DNA of 62,228 nt, from assembly GCA_004299305.1 (NCBI GenBank), contig SCPZ01000053.1, forward strand, positions 1 through 62,228, in the 5' to 3' direction. Made by a program: the position numbers and the translations under genes. Every line of letters begins with the position of its first letter. Within the stretch, counting starts at the first letter, position 1. Positions 53,687 through 62,040 of the stretch are shown one piece after another. The DNA comes from Methylobacter sp. GTDB taxonomy: Bacteria > Pseudomonadota > Gammaproteobacteria > Methylococcales > Methylomonadaceae. The notes under the pieces were generated by a model, which saw only the letters and a list, made by a program, of their open reading frames with translations, had not been told where the DNA came from and made no database searches.

Positions 53687-54697
53687 ATGTTCAAAGACAA
53701 AATATTGATGATAACCGGCGGCACCGGGTCTTTCGGGAATACGGTGCTTAAGCGGTTTCTTTCGACAGAGGTGCGCGAGATCCGTATTTTCAGTCGCGAC
53801 GAAAAAAAGCAGGAAGAAATGCGCATCGCCTTGAACGATCCGAAGCTGAAGTTCTATATCGGCGACGTCCGCGACTATGACAGCATCTATCAGGCGATGA
53901 AGGGTGTGGATTATGTGTTCCATGCGGCGGCGCTGAAGCAGGTTCCCTCATGCGAGTTTTATCCGATGGAAGCGGTACGCACCAACGTACTCGGATCCGA
54001 GAACGTGATGGAAGCCGCTATTGCCCGCGGCGTGTCTCGGGTGGTGATGTTGAGCACGGATAAGGCGGTGTACCCGATCAATGCGATGGGCATCTCAAAG
54101 GCGATGATGGAGAAATTCATGGTTGCCAAAGCGCGGATGCAGGACGAAGGCGAGACCGTATTATGCGCGACGCGTTACGGCAATGTGATGGCATCGCGCG
54201 GTTCGGTCATTCCATTGTTCGTATCGCAGCTTAAAGAGGGTAAACCTTTGACCGTCACCGACCCGAACATGACGCGTTTTTTGATGTCGCTGGAAGACTC
54301 GGTGGACTTGGTGTTGTACGCATTCGAGCATGGCAAGCAGGGCGATATATTCGTGCAGAAAGCGCCCGCTTCGACGGTGGCCGATCTGGCGCAGGCGCTG
54401 AAAGCCTTGTTTAAAAAAGATAATCCGATCTGCATCATCGGCACCCGTCATGGTGAGAAGCTCTATGAGTCGCTGATTTCGCGAGAGGAAATGGCCAAAG
54501 CGGAAGATTTCGGCGGCTATTACCGCATCCCGGCGGATAACCGCGATTTGAATTATGCGCAGTACTTTAGCGAGGGCGAAGAAAAAATTTCGCTGCTGGA
54601 CGACTACACATCCCACAATACCGAGCGTTTGAATGTCGAACAAATCAAAGCCCTGCTGCTGAAACTGGATTTCATTCAGGAAGAATTACATGCTTAA
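53687..54697 (+). CDS. fnlA: UDP-GlcNAc 4,6-dehydratase/5-epimerase (FnlA/CapE-like)
   Basis: A 336-residue enzyme that starts the conversion of UDP-GlcNAc to L-series 6-deoxy-HexNAc sugars. It has TGGTGSFGNTVL, then LSTDKAVYPINAMGISKAMM, where Met replaces the usual catalytic tyrosine (MxxxK), the family trademark. Its stop overlaps the fnlC-like gene by eight bases. Confidence 0.93.
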   Translation: MFKDKILMITGGTGSFGNTVLKRFLSTEVREIRIFSRDEKKQEEMRIALNDPKLKFYIGDVRDYDSIYQAMKGVDYVFHAAALKQVPSCEFYPMEAVRTNVLGSENVMEAAIARGVSRVVMLSTDKAVYPINAMGISKAMMEKFMVAKARMQDEGETVLCATRYGNVMASRGSVIPLFVSQLKEGKPLTVTDPNMTRFLMSLEDSVDLVLYAFEHGKQGDIFVQKAPASTVADLAQALKALFKKDNPICIIGTRHGEKLYESLISREEMAKAEDFGGYYRIPADNRDLNYAQYFSEGEEKISLLDDYTSHNTERLNVEQIKALLLKLDFIQEELHA

Positions 54698-55874
54698 AGT
54701 CATGACTATCGTCGGGACTCGTCCCGAGCTGATTAAGATGAGCCGGGTGATAGCGGAGCTCGACCGGAATATGCAGCACATTCTGGTGCATACCGGACAG
54801 AATTACGATTACGAATTGAACCAGATTTTTTTTGAAGACCTGGAGATTCGTAAACCCGATTATTTTCTGGAAGCGGTCGGCGAAAATGCCGCGCAAACGA
54901 TTGCCCAGGTTATCCAGAAGGCCGATGCGGTGATGGAGCAAGAGCTGCCGGACGCGGTATTGTTGTATGGCGACACCAACTCATGTCTGGCCGTCATTGC
55001 GGCAAAGCGCCGTAAAATTCCGGTATTCCATATGGAAGCGGGAAACAGGTGCTTCGATCAACGCGTGCCGGAAGAATTGAACCGCAAGGTGCTGGATCAT
55101 TTGTCGGATATTAATCTGGTGTTAACCGAGCACGCACGGCGTTATTTGATTGCGGAAGGCATTAGCCCGGAAACCATCATCAAGACCGGTTCGCATATGC
55201 GCGAGGTGCTGGATTATTATTTGCCGAAAATTTCGGCATCCGATGTCGTTTCCCGCCTGTCTTTGCTGTCCGGAAAATTTTTCCTGGTCAGTGCGCATCG
55301 CGAGGAGAATGTCGATTCGCCCGAAGCGTTGCGGGATTTAATGGAAGCGTTGAATGCGCTTGCTGTGAAATACGGCTACCCGATATTGGTTTCCACCCAT
55401 CCGAGAACCCGCAAACGGCTCGAAGAGCTGGGTATTTCATCTATGGATGAGCGGATTATCTTTGCGAAGCCATTCGGTTTTTTTGATTACATCAAATTAC
55501 AGATGGAGGCATTCTGCGTTCTTTCCGACAGCGGCACGATTACCGAAGAAACCTCCCTGCTTAATTTGTGCGCAATTACCCTTCGTAATGCGCATGAGCG
55601 TCCTGAAGGCATGGATGTCGGTACATTGATTATGAGCGGTTTGAAAAAAAACCGCGTGCTTGAAGCCGTCGAGATTGTGACGTCGCAATACCAGCGCCGC
55701 GCCTGCTCCCGGCAGGACGGCATACACACCATCCCAGACGATAAAACAGCGCGCGCGGTTTTACCGATTGCCGATTACGAAAATCCCCATGTTTCGACAC
55801 AGATCGTAAGAGTTGTGGCAAGCTATGTGGATTATATAAACAGGGTCGTGTGGTCCAAGCCTGATGCAAAATAA
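54690..55874 (+). CDS. fnlC: UDP-N-acetylglucosamine 2-epimerase-like (FnlC/WbvD-like)
   Basis: A 394-residue non-hydrolysing 2-epimerase of the WecB family, inverting C2 of the L-sugar intermediate. Motifs are GTRPELIKMSRVI at the start, YGDTNSCLAV, HMEAGNRCFD and SDSGTITEE. The context with fnlA and wbuB favours the FnlC/WbvD role over ManNAc synthesis. It overlaps the next gene by 11 bases. Confidence 0.92.
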   Translation: MLKVMTIVGTRPELIKMSRVIAELDRNMQHILVHTGQNYDYELNQIFFEDLEIRKPDYFLEAVGENAAQTIAQVIQKADAVMEQELPDAVLLYGDTNSCLAVIAAKRRKIPVFHMEAGNRCFDQRVPEELNRKVLDHLSDINLVLTEHARRYLIAEGISPETIIKTGSHMREVLDYYLPKISASDVVSRLSLLSGKFFLVSAHREENVDSPEALRDLMEALNALAVKYGYPILVSTHPRTRKRLEELGISSMDERIIFAKPFGFFDYIKLQMEAFCVLSDSGTITEETSLLNLCAITLRNAHERPEGMDVGTLIMSGLKKNRVLEAVEIVTSQYQRRACSRQDGIHTIPDDKTARAVLPIADYENPHVSTQIVRVVASYVDYINRVVWSKPDAK

Positions 55875-56841
55875 TATCCGTGATGATTCCCCTTCGGTGC
55901 TGGTTACCGGCGCCAATGGTTTTATAGGCAGGCCGCTCTGCGCAGAATTGTCCAGGCAAGGCCAATCCGTTCGCGCGGCAGTGCGTTCCAAGAATTTACC
56001 GATCGAAAATGTCGAGACTGTGCCTGTCGGCGTTATAGATGGCGAAACAGATTGGACCAATGCATTGCCCGGGATAAAGGTGGTTGTTCATCTTGCCGCG
56101 CGTGTACATGTAATGAAGGCTAACGCATCCGATCCGGTGGATGAGTTGCACAAGGTAAATGTCGAGGGCGCTTGGAACCTCGCTCGGCAAGCGCACGATG
56201 CCGGTGTGCAACGCTTCGTTTTCATCAGCTCGATTAAGGTGAATGGCGACTCTACTCCGTTGGGACAGCCTTATACCGCTGAAAATCAACCGGCGCCGAT
56301 GGACTGTTACGGCATTTCCAAGTGCGAGGCCGAAGACGCATTGCGGCAGTTGGCTGATGAAACCGGCATGGAACTGGTGATCATTCGCCCGCCCTTAGTT
56401 TACGGTCCGGGTGTGAAGGCTAATTTCCACAGCATGATGTATTGGTTGAATAAGGGTGTTCCCCTACCTTTGGGAGCTATCCAAAATAAACGCAGTTTTG
56501 TTGCCTTGGATAATTTGATCGACTTGATCATAACCTGTATCGATCATCCGGCGGCGGCTAACCAGACCTTTTTGGCCGGGGACGGCGAGGATTTATCGAC
56601 CACCGAATTGTTGCAACGCTTAGGCAAAGCCTTGGGTAAGCCCGCTAGATTGTTCCCCATGCCTATCTGGGCGTTAAAAGCCGGTGCTACGCTATTGGGT
56701 AAGCGAGATATGGCGCAGCGATTGTGTAATTCGCTTCAAGTCGACATCAGCAAAGCCTGCGACCTGTTGGGTTGGCAACCGCCAGTGAGCGTGGATGACG
56801 CTTTAAGAAAAACCGCAGCAGATTTTCTACAAAAATCGTAA
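55864..56841 (+). CDS. wbpV: WbpV-like UDP-sugar 4-epimerase/reductase
   Basis: A 325-residue extended SDR. It has VTGANGFIGRPLCAELSRQG, FISSIKVNGD and MDCYGISKCEAE (YxxxK). The order wbpV-wbpL-wbpM matches Pseudomonas O-antigen loci, where WbpV reduces the WbpM product to UDP-D-QuiNAc. A hairpin follows the gene. Confidence 0.88.
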   Translation: MQNNIRDDSPSVLVTGANGFIGRPLCAELSRQGQSVRAAVRSKNLPIENVETVPVGVIDGETDWTNALPGIKVVVHLAARVHVMKANASDPVDELHKVNVEGAWNLARQAHDAGVQRFVFISSIKVNGDSTPLGQPYTAENQPAPMDCYGISKCEAEDALRQLADETGMELVIIRPPLVYGPGVKANFHSMMYWLNKGVPLPLGAIQNKRSFVALDNLIDLIITCIDHPAAANQTFLAGDGEDLSTTELLQRLGKALGKPARLFPMPIWALKAGATLLGKRDMAQRLCNSLQVDISKACDLLGWQPPVSVDDALRKTAADFLQKS

Positions 56842-56851
56842 TTGGGCAACT

Positions 56852-56899
56852 CACTTAAGGCGGGACATAAGTCAGGCTTAAGCTGTCCCGCTTTAAGTG
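56852..56899. terminator. Inverted repeat after wbpV
   Basis: CACTTAAGGCGGGACA and TGTCCCGCTTTAAGTG form 15-16-bp arms with one mismatch around a 17-bp loop, 10 bp after the stop. No clear T-tract follows, so termination is possible but not certain. Confidence 0.5.
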
Positions 56900-56974
56900 G
56901 ATAGCCTTAGGTAACGCACAGAAAATAAACTACCGCATCCTAATAATCTTGACACCTTGGCAGCTAGAAAAATG

Positions 56975-57097
56975 GAACACGGATGCCAAAAGTAGGCGTC
57001 TCTAGGCGACACAGATAGAACGGATAATCACTGATTAAAAGCGCAGAATGTTCTAAAAAATCCGTGTAAATCCGTCTTATCTGTGTCATCCGTGTTC
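56975..57097. repeat. Dispersed repeat family B, copy 2
   Basis: The ends GAACACGGATG and TCATCCGTGTTC are inverted, with internal CGGATAATCA and GTGTAAATCCG. It is related to the 29675-29775 element in opposite orientation. Confidence 0.8.
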
Positions 57098-57177
57098 TAT
57101 TGTATTTAACACGGTATTTTATTTATTGCGAGTTGCCTTACTTCCCACTAACCGGCACTTATTTAGAAAAGGTACAA

Positions 57178-58200
57178 ATGATTTTTTGGTGGTTTCTTTT
57201 ACTGGCCAGTGCAGTGTCTTGGGCGCTCACCGGTTTTTTGCTCCGGTACGCCTTGGCGAAAAATTTAATCGATATTCCTAATGAGCGCAGCTCGCATTCG
57301 GTGCCGACGCCTCGCGGCGGCGGCGTTGCCATTGTGCTGTCATTTCTGGCGGCTCTTCCCGTTTTAAACAGTTTTGATTTGCTTTCTACTCCTATTTGCT
57401 TGGCCTTATCGGGCGCTGGTAGCGCCGTTGCAATAACCGGCTTCCTGGATGATCACGGGCATATTGCCGCGCGTTGGCGCTTATTGGTACATTTTGGCGC
57501 GGCGGCTTGGGGGCTTTATTGGTTGGGCGGTTTTCCTCCACTCGCGGCTTTTGGTTATATATTGGATTTGGGATGGCTGGGCTACCTCTGTGCGGCGTTT
57601 TATATAGTCTGGTTGCTCAATCTGTACAATTTCATGGATGGCATCGACGGCCTTGCCGGTATTGAAGCGATCACCGCCTGTTGCAGCGGCGCGTTGCTGA
57701 CATGGCTCGCTGCACCGGATTCAAGCGCCGTTCTGCTGCCGGTTCTTTTGGCCTCGGCGGTTTTAGGCTTTCTTGTTTGGAATTTTCCGCCCGCCCGTAT
57801 TTTTATGGGCGATGCCGGCAGCGGTTTTTTGGGCATTATGCTGGCTCTGCTTTCGGTACAGGCCGCTTCAGTTGAACCACGGTTATTCTGGGTGTGGTTA
57901 ATCCTGCTCGGCGTGTTCATTGTCGATGCAACCCTAACCTTATGCCGTCGCGTACTGCGCGGCGAGAAATTTTACGAGGCGCATCGCAGCCATGCCTATC
58001 AATATGCATCGCGCATCTTGGGCGCTCATTGGCCCGTTACATTGGCAATAGGCGCTATTAATGTCTTGTGGCTAACCCCTGTTGCCGGTTTAGTTGCATT
58101 GGAGAAACTGGACGGCATTGCGGGCCTTATGCTGGCGTATTCGCCGTTAATATTATTGGCCTATCGTTATAAAGCGGGCGCTAGCCAGGACGCATCATGA
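57178..58200 (+). CDS. wbpL: WbpL-like undecaprenyl-phosphate glycosyltransferase
   Basis: A 340-residue polytopic member of the MraY/WecA family that starts O-unit synthesis by moving a HexNAc-1-phosphate (such as QuiNAc or FucNAc) to undecaprenyl phosphate. Motifs are IPNERSSHSVPTPRGGG, NLYNFMDGIDGLAG, FMGDAGSGFLG and AHRSHAYQ. The ATG at 57178 precedes the first helix; the upstream in-frame TTG at 57100 lies next to the dispersed repeat and is rejected. Confidence 0.92.
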   Translation: MIFWWFLLLASAVSWALTGFLLRYALAKNLIDIPNERSSHSVPTPRGGGVAIVLSFLAALPVLNSFDLLSTPICLALSGAGSAVAITGFLDDHGHIAARWRLLVHFGAAAWGLYWLGGFPPLAAFGYILDLGWLGYLCAAFYIVWLLNLYNFMDGIDGLAGIEAITACCSGALLTWLAAPDSSAVLLPVLLASAVLGFLVWNFPPARIFMGDAGSGFLGIMLALLSVQAASVEPRLFWVWLILLGVFIVDATLTLCRRVLRGEKFYEAHRSHAYQYASRILGAHWPVTLAIGAINVLWLTPVAGLVALEKLDGIAGLMLAYSPLILLAYRYKAGASQDAS

Positions 58201-60149
58201 GATCGGACGCACGCACTTGGTTTATCGGCCTGTCCCGGCAAAAAAAGGCTTTCATCCTCATTAGCGCCGATGTGTTTTTTGCGATGTTCGCCCTCTGGGC
58301 GGCTTTTTCCCTGCGTTGGGGCGAGTGGTATATCCCTAAAACCGATGAATGGTATTTATTTGCTGCGGCGCCTGTCATTGCCGTGCCGATTTTTATTAAG
58401 CTGGGTTTGTACCGGGCCATTATTCGTTACATAGAGGTCAGGGCGTTATGGACCATCATTCAGGCGACTACGCTTTATGCGCTGGTTTTTGCGTTTATCC
58501 TGCATGAGTCCGGCATCATGGGCGTTCCCCGGACGGTGTTGCCGCTAAACTGGTTGAATATGATGCTGTTGGTCGGCGGCAGTCGTTTTTTTGCGCGCTG
58601 GTGGCTGGGCGAAGTCTATTTAAATTTGGGCGGAGGCCGCGGGGTAAAAAATCACAGCAAAAAAAATGTGGTGATCTACGGCGCGGGCAATGCCGGGGTC
58701 CAGTTGGCTTCCGCATTAGGCTACGGGCGCGAATTCAGGCCGGTCGCTTTTATTGACGATGACGTGCTGCTGCATAAACAAAAAGTCAACGGGCTCCGAA
58801 TTTATCCGCTCAGTTCCTTGAGGTACTTGATAGAAAGACACCAAGTCTCGGATGTGCTGCTGGCTATGCCCTCGGCCAACCGGGCGCGCAAAAGCGAAAT
58901 CATTCGTTTGCTGGAGCCTTTTGCGGTTCATGTGATGTCTATGCCCGGCTTGTCCGACATCGCCCAAGGCAAAGTTACCGTTGATGCATTACAGGAAGTT
59001 GATATTAGCGACCTGTTGGGCCGCGATGCGGTGGCCCCGGATCAATCGCTGTTGCATGACAATATTGAGGGCAAGGTGGTGATGGTGACCGGCGCAGGCG
59101 GTTCCATCGGCTCCGAGCTTTGTCGGCAAATTATCGGCTTGCAACCGAAAGCGCTGATTCTTGTTGAGATCAGTGAATTTGCGCTTTATGCGATAGAAAA
59201 AGAGTTGCAGCATCTATCGGGCAAAACAAACAATGCCGACAACATACACATTATTCCCGTACTGGCGTCGGTCACGAACGCCGGGCGTTGCGAAAAAATA
59301 TGCAAGACCTTCAAGGTGCAAACGATCTATCACGCGGCGGCTTATAAACATGTGCCGATGGTCGAAAGAAATCCGGGCGAAGCAATTTGGAACAACATCT
59401 TCGGCACCTTGCATACCGCATCGGCCGCGATAAAGTCCGAAGTTGAAACCTTCGTGCTCATTTCAACGGATAAAGCGGTCAGGCCAACCAACACTATGGG
59501 CGCGACCAAGCGTTTTGCTGAGTTGATTTTGCAGGCGCTAAGCTTGAATGCCGCTAATAAAACCCGTTTTACCATGGTGCGCTTCGGTAATGTCTTGGGC
59601 TCTTCGGGTTCCGTTGTACCGTTATTTAAAGAGCAAATCGCAAGAGGCGGACCGGTAACGGTTACCGACCCCAGAATCATCCGCTATTTTATGACCATAC
59701 CCGAAGCGGCGCAGCTGGTCATTCAGGCCGGAGCGATGGGCTTGGGCGGTGATGTATTTGTATTGGACATGGGCGAAGCTATTCGCATTGTCGATTTAGC
59801 CAAGCGCATGATCCATTTGAGCGGCTTGGAAATCAAGGACGCGGAACATCCAGGCGGCGATATAGAGATCAGCTTTACCGGCTTAAGACCGGGAGAAAAG
59901 CTGTATGAAGAATTGTTGATTGGCGATAATGTTTCAAAAACCAGTCATGCAAGAATTTTACGAGCGCAAGAGCATATTATTCCCTGGGTTGAACTGGAAA
60001 AAATGCTGGCGATCTTGGAACAGGCGACAAAAGACGACGATTTTGAGCGGATTAGAGAAGTTTTGACCGAGGCCGTCGCCGGTTTCGCGCCCCAGTGCGG
60101 AATTGAAGACTTGTTATGGAAGGAAGATCGGCGGCTTGTGAATGGATAG
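58197..60149 (+). CDS. wbpM: WbpM-like UDP-GlcNAc 4,6-dehydratase
   Basis: A 650-residue protein. N-terminal membrane helices (about 20-120) and a first Rossmann region (VIYGAGNAGVQLASAL) precede the catalytic SDR domain: MVTGAGGSIGSELCRQI, LISTDKAVRPTNTMGATKRF with the family's Met in place of Tyr, and LRPGEKLYEELL. It makes UDP-4-keto-6-deoxy-GlcNAc for QuiNAc-type sugars. Last intact gene of the polysaccharide cluster, overlapping wbpL by four bases. Confidence 0.95.
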   Translation: MRSDARTWFIGLSRQKKAFILISADVFFAMFALWAAFSLRWGEWYIPKTDEWYLFAAAPVIAVPIFIKLGLYRAIIRYIEVRALWTIIQATTLYALVFAFILHESGIMGVPRTVLPLNWLNMMLLVGGSRFFARWWLGEVYLNLGGGRGVKNHSKKNVVIYGAGNAGVQLASALGYGREFRPVAFIDDDVLLHKQKVNGLRIYPLSSLRYLIERHQVSDVLLAMPSANRARKSEIIRLLEPFAVHVMSMPGLSDIAQGKVTVDALQEVDISDLLGRDAVAPDQSLLHDNIEGKVVMVTGAGGSIGSELCRQIIGLQPKALILVEISEFALYAIEKELQHLSGKTNNADNIHIIPVLASVTNAGRCEKICKTFKVQTIYHAAAYKHVPMVERNPGEAIWNNIFGTLHTASAAIKSEVETFVLISTDKAVRPTNTMGATKRFAELILQALSLNAANKTRFTMVRFGNVLGSSGSVVPLFKEQIARGGPVTVTDPRIIRYFMTIPEAAQLVIQAGAMGLGGDVFVLDMGEAIRIVDLAKRMIHLSGLEIKDAEHPGGDIEISFTGLRPGEKLYEELLIGDNVSKTSHARILRAQEHIIPWVELEKMLAILEQATKDDDFERIREVLTEAVAGFAPQCGIEDLLWKEDRRLVNG

Positions 60150-60232
60150 GCGGTAGACAGCAATGATGCTTATGAGCTGTAATATCTTCATTCCATTAAA
60201 CATCCCGCCCATTAGTGCAACGAAAATGAAAC

Positions 60233-60260
60233 TTTCTAAGCTGCCTGTGCGGCAGGGAAC
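60233..60260 (-). CRISPR. Solitary type I-F CRISPR repeat
   Basis: Read on the minus strand, this 28-bp sequence begins GTTCCCTGCC and continues GCACAGGCAGCTTAGAAA, matching the well-known I-F repeat except for one base (usual GTTCACTG). Length and the CTGCC..GGCAG hairpin fit. No second repeat lies 60 bp away on either side. It is in the orientation expected downstream of the cas genes on this strand, so it is the remains of the locus's array. Confidence 0.85.
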
Positions 60261-60310
60261 TCCCAATGATTATGTTCAACTGTAATGGTCAACTAAAACC
60301 GGACACTTTC

Positions 60311-60409
60311 TTAAGCAGTCTTCTTATAGAATTCCCGCTCAAATTCAAGCGGGGATTGATAACTTAGTTTTGAGTGTATGCGTTGTAAGTATTCAGACTC
60401 CTTAGCACC
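60311..60409 (-). pseudogene. IS3-family transposase C-terminal remnant
   Basis: Reading leftward, the codons give KLSYQSPLEFEREFYKKTA and a stop at 60311-60313, the usual end of an IS3-family OrfB (integrase catalytic domain tail). The frame is closed by a stop upstream. Only about 32 codons remain. CGGACACTTT just beyond the stop resembles an IS end. It lies between the truncated cas2-3 gene and the lone CRISPR repeat. Confidence 0.75.
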
Positions 60410-60454
60410 ATACGGTTGACTTAACCATTAAACGGTTCGTTTAAAATTTTATGG

Positions 60455-61006
60455 CTAAATCATCCTATTGGAAAATATATTGTTACGCCAAGACCTTCCA
60501 GGTTTTAAAAACCTGGAAGGTCTAAATACGGTCGGGCTCTGAATAGTTACAAAGGCTTTAGTGCCGCCTATGACGTTGTGGTGTTTGTTTTTCATATACG
60601 CCAACAAGTTTTTATCGCTGTCGTCATAGCCTTGAATCTCATCTAATGAAGCGGTCAGGTTGTCGAATTCGTCCTGCTCGTTAATGGGCATTTCGTAAGC
60701 GTATTGTTCAAGGAATATAATTTTTTCAGGATGACTTACAGGTACGATGCCGTGAGGGTTAAATCGGTCTCGATTCCCCACTATCCAAACCAACTCGTTC
60801 CGGCTTCTGGAGCGTAGCCAATGGCAAGCCACAGCGGTATTCTTGGTCGCGGTTTTGCGCAATAAGGTTTTCACGGCAATCAGTCCATCTTCAGTAATCA
60901 CCGTTTGCCAGGTGTTATCGCCGATGCGATTGGCGAAGGCATCCAATACGCGACGGGTACGAGTTAGGGCTTTTTTCTGGCATTGGCTGACAAAAGTTAC
61001 CATCAT
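60455..61006 (-). pseudogene. cas3: Type I-F cas2-3, truncated after the Cas2 part
   Basis: A 183-codon ORF. Residues 1-110 match the N-terminal Cas2 domain of I-F Cas2-3 (VSQCQKKALTRTRRVLDAFA, TAVACHWLRSRSRNELVWIV), and similarity seems to go on to about residue 155 (YMKNKHHNVIGGTKAFVTIQ). The last residues come from the 33-bp palindrome at 60491-60523 and following sequence. The HD nuclease and helicase domains (about 900 residues) are absent. It overlaps the cas1 stop (ATGA), as usual. Confidence 0.9.
60491..60523. repeat. 33-bp palindromic dispersed repeat, copy 2
   Basis: Identical to 5652-5684. It lies at the break where similarity to cas2-3 ends. Confidence 0.9.
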
Positions 61007-61950
61007 GACCAGTCATCCCGCATAGCTTGCTGCTTGACCTGTTCAAACATGAAATCCAGGGCTTTATGTTCGGTAAATTTTTGTAAGATTTGCTGGCGAA
61101 ATTCTTGTTCGGTGGCTTTTTCTTTGGCGCTGATAAAGGCCCAAGGCAGAACGATAGTGTCTTTTATCAAGTCGGCAACATCGAACACTAATGCGCCCCG
61201 CCTTGTTTTGCCATGCATGACGGCAAACCCGTGCGGGATACCTAATACCCATAAGGTAGTGGCGGCCAGCCCATAGGCTAAGTAGTTGCCGTGGTTTAAA
61301 AAACCATTGGCAAGGTCAGTGGCTTCTCGTTCTCTGACAAAATCGCCAAGATTGGTGGCTTTGGCGGCGTAACGGTAGAGTTGCTTGGTGAGCAGGGCTT
61401 CGCGCTGTAACAGGTCGCCGACTTTTTGGGCGGATGGAATTTGATGGGTATAATTGTCTAAGGCGTTGGTGATTCCACTATCATCCGCGAAAAAGTTTTC
61501 GGCCTTTAGGTCGCGGTCTTTTTCCCAGATACGTTGTAAGTAGCTGACCCTGGCTTGCTGAAAGGTTTTTGCGACTGTTAGACGTTTTGCTTCATCAAAC
61601 CAGAAGCCTAACCAACCTTGTACATATTCGGTTGGTCGATATTCGCTTTGTGGGGTTAGCCATTCAATTTCACTGCCAGTAAACAACGGAGAACTTCCGC
61701 CGCCACAAAAACCAACCAATACCCCGGCACTTGCCAACATTCGCATGGCTGCTTGAGTTATGGAAGTGCCGGTGCCTAATAAGATGACCGTAGTATTGGC
61801 TATTGGGATGTTCCAATAGTAGTTTTGGTCTTTGGCTTCTGTCAGATAAAGTACGCGGCCATCTTTTTGCATTACCCGGCATTTTTCCAGATAATAAATA
61901 TTGGCTCGTTTGGAGTGTAATATGGCTTTTAAATCAGTTAATTGTTCCAT
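61003..61950 (-). CDS. cas1: CRISPR-associated endonuclease Cas1, type I-F
   Basis: A 315-residue protein that integrates new spacers with Cas2. Features typical of I-F Cas1 are KRANIYYLEKCRVMQKDGRV, LGTGTSITQAAMRMLASAGV, GFCGGGSSPLF and the C-terminal GIPHGFAVMHGKTRRGALVF, holding a catalytic histidine. The ATG at 61948-61950 (MEQLTDLKAIL) is the family start; the in-frame start at 61989 is too long. The gene is intact and full length. No csy1-csy4 genes are in the window. Confidence 0.94.
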   Translation of the reverse strand: MEQLTDLKAILHSKRANIYYLEKCRVMQKDGRVLYLTEAKDQNYYWNIPIANTTVILLGTGTSITQAAMRMLASAGVLVGFCGGGSSPLFTGSEIEWLTPQSEYRPTEYVQGWLGFWFDEAKRLTVAKTFQQARVSYLQRIWEKDRDLKAENFFADDSGITNALDNYTHQIPSAQKVGDLLQREALLTKQLYRYAAKATNLGDFVREREATDLANGFLNHGNYLAYGLAATTLWVLGIPHGFAVMHGKTRRGALVFDVADLIKDTIVLPWAFISAKEKATEQEFRQQILQKFTEHKALDFMFEQVKQQAMRDDWS

Positions 61951-62040
61951 AATCCTTAAGTAGTGTTGATCTTTATTGGCCCAGTACAAAAATAGTATAG
62001 TTTGACCTTAAATATCCGCCACCAACTTAGGTAACTCGCA

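Larger units (their letters stand above)
56842..57177. other. Intergenic region with hairpin and dispersed repeat
   Basis: This 336-bp gap interrupts the otherwise tight polysaccharide operon. It contains a hairpin and a family B dispersed repeat (annotated separately), and it may carry a promoter for wbpL-wbpM. Confidence 0.5.
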
